A model generated the notes under the pieces. The model was given only the letters and a program-made list of their open reading frames with translations. It was not told the origin of the DNA and did no database searches. Below, one piece after another: positions 61,347-64,000 of a DNA stretch of 64,000 nucleotides. Made by a program: the position numbers and the translations under genes. Each line of letters opens with the position of its first letter. Within the stretch, counting starts at the first letter, position 1. Source of the DNA: Caulobacter sp. BK020 (lineage in GTDB: Bacteria > Pseudomonadota > Alphaproteobacteria > Caulobacterales > Caulobacteraceae); assembly GCF_004342605.1 (NCBI RefSeq), contig NZ_SLZL01000004.1, forward strand, positions 62,001 to 126,000, written 5' to 3'.

Positions 61347-62129
61347 CTAGCTCGGGTTCAACCGCGCGGGATTGAAGCCCAGGCCGGCGCCGATCTTCAG
61401 GGCGGCGGCCTTCACGCGCGGCGTCAGCTCGGCCATCCGCGCCTCGTCCATGTATTGCGGCACGCTGGACAGGCTGATGGCGGCGACGATCGCGCCACTG
61501 GCGTCGCGGATCGGGGCGGCGATGCAGCGGATGCTATCCAGGCCGTCGTCCAGGTGCAGCGCATGACCGACCTGGCGCACCGTCTCCATCTCGCGGAAGA
61601 ACGCCGCCGCCACCGGCGAATTCGGGTCGTCGGCGAACAGCTGCGACCATCGCGCCGGCGGCGCGTCGATCAGCAGGGCCCTGCCCAGGGCGGTGTCGCG
61701 GATGCGGTTGCGGTCGCCCACCCGGTGGCGGACCTCCAGCCGACGCCGGCCCGGCGCCTGGCCCACATAGAGGACATCGTCGCCGGCGATCGTGCCCAGG
61801 TTGGTGGCGTCCTGGGTCTCGGCCGACAGCGCGGCCAGGACGGGCCGGGCCACCTCGGCAAGCCCCAGCCGCTCGCGCGCCTGGTGGCCCAATTGCACCA
61901 GGCGGCCGCCCAAGCGGTAATCCCGCCCTACCGCCGACAGCAGGCCTCGATCGACCAGGGCCGAGGCCAGGCGGTGGGTGGTGCTGCGGGTCAGGCCGAC
62001 GCGGGCCTCGAACGCCTTGAGGCTATGGGCGCCCTCGGCGACGGCTTCCAGAATGTCCAGCGCGCGATGCAGAGTCTGGCTGGCGCGATCCGAGGCGGCG
62101 GAGGCTTGAGGCGCTTCTGTATCAGACAA
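61347..62129 (-). CDS. IclR-family transcriptional regulator (KdgR-like candidate)
   Basis: The winged helix at the N-terminus reads LHRALDILEAVAEGAHSLKA, then LTRSTTHRLASALVDRGLL. The effector domain includes LGTIAGDDVLYVGQAPGRRR, TALGRALLIDAP and IRCIAAPIRDASGAIVAAIS. The TTG start gives 260 residues, normal for IclR; an upstream ATG (62207) would add 26 residues. IclR proteins include KdgR, the repressor of pectin genes, so control of the nearby pectin locus is plausible, but no operator was identified. Confidence 0.85.
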   Translation of the reverse strand: MSDTEAPQASAASDRASQTLHRALDILEAVAEGAHSLKAFEARVGLTRSTTHRLASALVDRGLLSAVGRDYRLGGRLVQLGHQARERLGLAEVARPVLAALSAETQDATNLGTIAGDDVLYVGQAPGRRRLEVRHRVGDRNRIRDTALGRALLIDAPPARWSQLFADDPNSPVAAAFFREMETVRQVGHALHLDDGLDSIRCIAAPIRDASGAIVAAISLSSVPQYMDEARMAELTPRVKAAALKIGAGLGFNPARLNPS

Positions 62130-62293
62130 GAGGGCATCCCATCGCGAACACCCACCTAGATAGCATCGGAACGCCGATTCCGAAGATGTCGGCGGATGAT
62201 CCAGCATCGAAATCTTCGGGTCCTGGGCAAGCTGGGCGCTGGGAACGCCCCTCCTTCCGATCGGTTTGGAAAGGGCAGATATGGAGGAAGCCA

Positions 62294-62488
62294 ATGTCCA
62301 AAGCCCCGCCCATTCCGCCCGAGCAACGCGCCTTCAAGGGCCAGAAGCCGGCGATCGAAGGCCAAGGCGATCGCGACGACCTGCAGTCGCCTGATCCCGG
62401 CAACGCCGACGTGAACCTCAAGGAACAGGGCCGTCATGGCAACCTGGCCCAGAACACGTCCCACTCCGGCAACGTACAGGATCGATGA
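62294..62488 (+). CDS. Small hydrophilic protein (64 aa), first of a tandem pair
   Basis: A GGAGGAAG sequence 4 bases upstream of the ATG supports this short gene. The product is polar and probably disordered (PPEQRAFKGQKPAIEGQGDR; then NLKEQGRHGNLAQNTSHSGN). It resembles small stress-related proteins of alphaproteobacteria in composition only. The stop overlaps the start of the next gene (ATGA). Confidence 0.75.
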   Translation: MSKAPPIPPEQRAFKGQKPAIEGQGDRDDLQSPDPGNADVNLKEQGRHGNLAQNTSHSGNVQDR

Positions 62489-62721
62489 CCATGCCCGACA
62501 AGAATCCCGCCGCCGATCGCTGGGGCGGCCCCGGCGCCAGCCACGAGAACGCCAAGCAGCCGCGGCCCGACCCTACGGTCAAGGATCCGGACGATCCCGA
62601 CCGCTACAGCCGCCACAGCAAGGTCTCGGGCGGCGGCGGCGAGTCCGACGTCCACCACGCCCACGACCCTGACCGCAAGGACGATTTCCAGGCCAACGAC
62701 GCCCAGAAGAAGAAGCACTAG
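62485..62721 (+). CDS. Small hydrophilic protein (78 aa), second of a tandem pair
   Basis: The start overlaps the previous stop; an in-frame ATG two codons later is equally possible. The product is very polar, rich in Asp, Lys, His and Pro (TVKDPDDPDRYSRHSKVSGG; terminal AQKKKH), with no recognised domain. It is translationally coupled to the 64-residue protein. It ends 15 bases before a long perfect inverted repeat that may terminate the transcript. Confidence 0.75.
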   Translation: MTMPDKNPAADRWGGPGASHENAKQPRPDPTVKDPDDPDRYSRHSKVSGGGGESDVHHAHDPDRKDDFQANDAQKKKH

Positions 62722-62736
62722 CCTCCGCGCACGGCT

Positions 62737-62801
62737 GGGGACACACACTCGTTCCACGGCGGCGGATCACGTCGCAAGCCGTGGAACGAGTGTGTGTCCC
62801 C
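62737..62801. repeat. 24-bp perfect inverted repeat (REP/REPIN-like or bidirectional terminator)
   Basis: Arms at 62737-62760 and 62778-62801 are perfectly complementary over 24 bases, starting GGGGACACACACTCG, with a 17-base spacer. It lies between two convergent genes and ends 11 bases from the GST stop. Arms beginning GGGGACAC resemble REP-type palindromes that REP-associated transposases mobilise, but no such transposase is in the window. Confidence 0.85.
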
Positions 62802-62812
62802 GATCGTAATCC

Positions 62813-63538
62813 TCACGCCGCCTCACGAACCTCCGGCGCGAAATCCGGATAGTATCCCGCCATCATCCGCTCGGCGTAGGCGACCAGATTGGGCAGGCCC
62901 TCGGCGCGGCGGCGCAGCGGCGAGTCGAAGAACGGCGTCAGGATCTGGGCCAGCATGGCGAAGGTGATGGCGTCGACGCTGGTGGGCCGGTGGCCCATCA
63001 TGAAGGACTTGTCGCCCAGCATCTCCGACAGAGCCGTCAGCGACCAGGCGCCCAGTTCCACGATTTCGTCCGGCGAATGGCGGCCGATACCGATCGACTT
63101 GAGGCTGGCCTGGACGGTGTCCAGCAGGCCGTCGATCGCCTTGGCCTTCGCCTCGCCTGGCATGTTGTCGAACCAGCGGGCCGGCCCTTTGGCGAAGTTG
63201 GCGTCGTCGAAGAACCGGAAGTGGCAGCTGGCCCAGCCCAGGTGGTTCTCGACCATCCGCTCGATCGCCCAGGCCTGGCCGCGCTGGGCCTTGCTGAGGC
63301 CGGCGTCCAGGTCGACACCGTAGCTGCGCTCGATATAGGCGCGGATGAAGGTGGAGTCGGCGACCTTGACGCCGTCGTCGTCGATCCACGGCAGCTGGCC
63401 CTTGGGCGAGGTCTGCGGATGGGCCGGGACCTTCTGGTACCAGAGGCCCGCCATCTTCAGGTGGATCTCGGTCTTGGTCACATAGGGGCTGCCTTCGGGG
63501 AGGCCGAAGGCGGGTCCGGCGGCGTAAAGCGTGATCAT
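62813..63538 (-). CDS. Glutathione S-transferase family protein (Fax/metaxin-like)
   Basis: The start at MITLYAAGPAFGLPEG follows GGGAGAG; the open frame extends further upstream but lacks support. The thioredoxin-like N-terminal domain (1-80) includes SPKGQLPWIDDDGVKVADST, with the conserved cis-Pro and ADS glutathione-site residues. The helical C-terminal domain contains DDANFAKGPARWF and GHRPTSVDAITFAMLAQIL. The 241-residue form matches bacterial Fax-like GSTs. The substrate is unknown. The divergent YafY/WYL regulator may control it. Confidence 0.88.
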   Translation of the reverse strand: MITLYAAGPAFGLPEGSPYVTKTEIHLKMAGLWYQKVPAHPQTSPKGQLPWIDDDGVKVADSTFIRAYIERSYGVDLDAGLSKAQRGQAWAIERMVENHLGWASCHFRFFDDANFAKGPARWFDNMPGEAKAKAIDGLLDTVQASLKSIGIGRHSPDEIVELGAWSLTALSEMLGDKSFMMGHRPTSVDAITFAMLAQILTPFFDSPLRRRAEGLPNLVAYAERMMAGYYPDFAPEVREAA

Positions 63539-63658
63539 GGTGGTCTCTCCCTGCTGAGCCGCCTTCGACGTCCGTCCAGACTTCGTGTTGCGACAATCGG
63601 ACGCTACCGCCATCCTGCTGCCAGCATGCTGTCAGCATCGGTCGAGCAGAGTGGCCCC

Positions 63659-64000
63659 ATGAGACGCGCCGAACGCCTTTTCCAGATCATCCAGATCCTC
63701 CGCCGCAGTCGCCAGCCGGTCACGGCCGACGCCATGGCGGCCGAACTGGAGACCTCCAAACGTAGCGTTTATCGCGACATCGCCGCCTTGATCGGCCAGA
63801 GGGCGCCCATCCGCGGCGAGGCGGGCGTCGGCTATGTGCTGGAGGCCGGATACGACATGCCGCCCCTGATGCTGACACCCGACGAGATCGAGGCCGCCGT
63901 GCTGGGGGCCCAGTGGGTCGCCGGTCGCGGCGACCCGGTGCTCGCCACCGCCGCCAACGACCTGATCGCCAAGATCGCCGCCGCCGTGCCCGAACAGCTG
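63659..64000 (+). CDS. YafY-type HTH/WYL transcriptional regulator, truncated by the window end
   Basis: The open frame starts MRRAERLFQIIQILRRSRQP and runs off the window after 114 codons. The HTH_11-type winged helix (about 1-60) contains VTADAMAAELETSKRSVYRD and IRGEAGVGYVLEAGYDMPPL, which are standard for YafY-like regulators. The WYL ligand-binding domain would lie beyond the window. It is divergent from the GST gene with a 120-base shared upstream region, a common arrangement for a regulator and its target. Confidence 0.9.
   Translation, partial: MRRAERLFQIIQILRRSRQPVTADAMAAELETSKRSVYRDIAALIGQRAPIRGEAGVGYVLEAGYDMPPLMLTPDEIEAAVLGAQWVAGRGDPVLATAANDLIAKIAAAVPEQL

Noticed and set aside
1..64000. 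tRNA, rRNA, CRISPR arrays, insertion sequences, phage genes
   Set aside because: No cloverleaf, repeat-spacer pattern, transposase, integrase or phage structural gene was recognised on either strand.

Overview
This window comes from a high-GC alphaproteobacterium and most likely from Caulobacteraceae (Caulobacter or a close relative). The evidence is the Caulobacter/Xanthomonas-type TonB receptors, the FecI/FecR pairs, the large chemotaxis operon, strong GC bias at third codon positions and the alphaproteobacterial intergenic repeat. No rRNA, tRNA, CRISPR array, transposase or integrase was seen. The adjacent pectin-degradation locus suggests a soil or plant-associated lifestyle (inference).

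Layout. (1) 1-11.8 kb is a complete chemotaxis operon on the minus strand: STAS protein, cheY, cheA, cheW, two MCPs, cheW, cheR, cheB. A soluble MCP-like protein lies on the plus strand beyond it. The two MCPs share a nearly identical signalling module of about 730 bp. (2) 11.9-13.4 kb holds an XRE regulator and a secreted ankyrin protein. (3) 13.5-42 kb is a complete non-flagellar type III secretion system. Core genes are sctU with a FliO-like partner (minus), then a lytic transglycosylase, sctV, sctC, sctD, a probable sctF, sctI, sctJ, sctK, sctL, sctN, sctO and sctP (plus). After two small minus-strand genes comes a two-component pair, followed directly by sctQ, sctR, sctS and sctT. Around this core lie proteins without Sec signals that look like secreted substrates: a class-3 lipase, a LysM/EF-hand/hydrolase protein, a DUF1521 (NopE1-type self-cleaving) protein, a helical protein of 514 aa and several small proteins. 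(4) 42-44 kb holds a hybrid histidine kinase. (5) 44-56.4 kb is a minus-strand pectin/rhamnogalacturonan operon: TonB receptor, CE12, GH95, CE8, GH2, PL1. (6) 56.6-61.3 kb is a FecI-FecR-FecA-like signal-transducing receptor set. (7) 61.3-64 kb holds an IclR regulator, two small hydrophilic proteins, a 24-bp perfect inverted repeat, a Fax-like GST and a truncated YafY/WYL regulator.

Main result. A palindrome of form CTAGGG-N4-CCCTAG, with variants, recurs at six places. All six lie in intergenic or gene-end DNA of the type III region, 29-146 bp upstream of the suspected effectors, small proteins and the two-component pair. It may be the operator that ties this regulon together, with the FixJ-like response regulator at 35.5 kb as the obvious candidate binder (inference). 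The system also has a FliO-like protein next to SctU, which non-flagellar systems normally lack, and a strong internal ribosome-binding site in sctQ predicting a short C-terminal product.

Limits. Family names come from motif recognition and gene order, not searches. Start sites were chosen from visible Shine-Dalgarno sequences, signal peptides and overlaps. The names of SctF, SctK, SctO and SctP rest partly on position.
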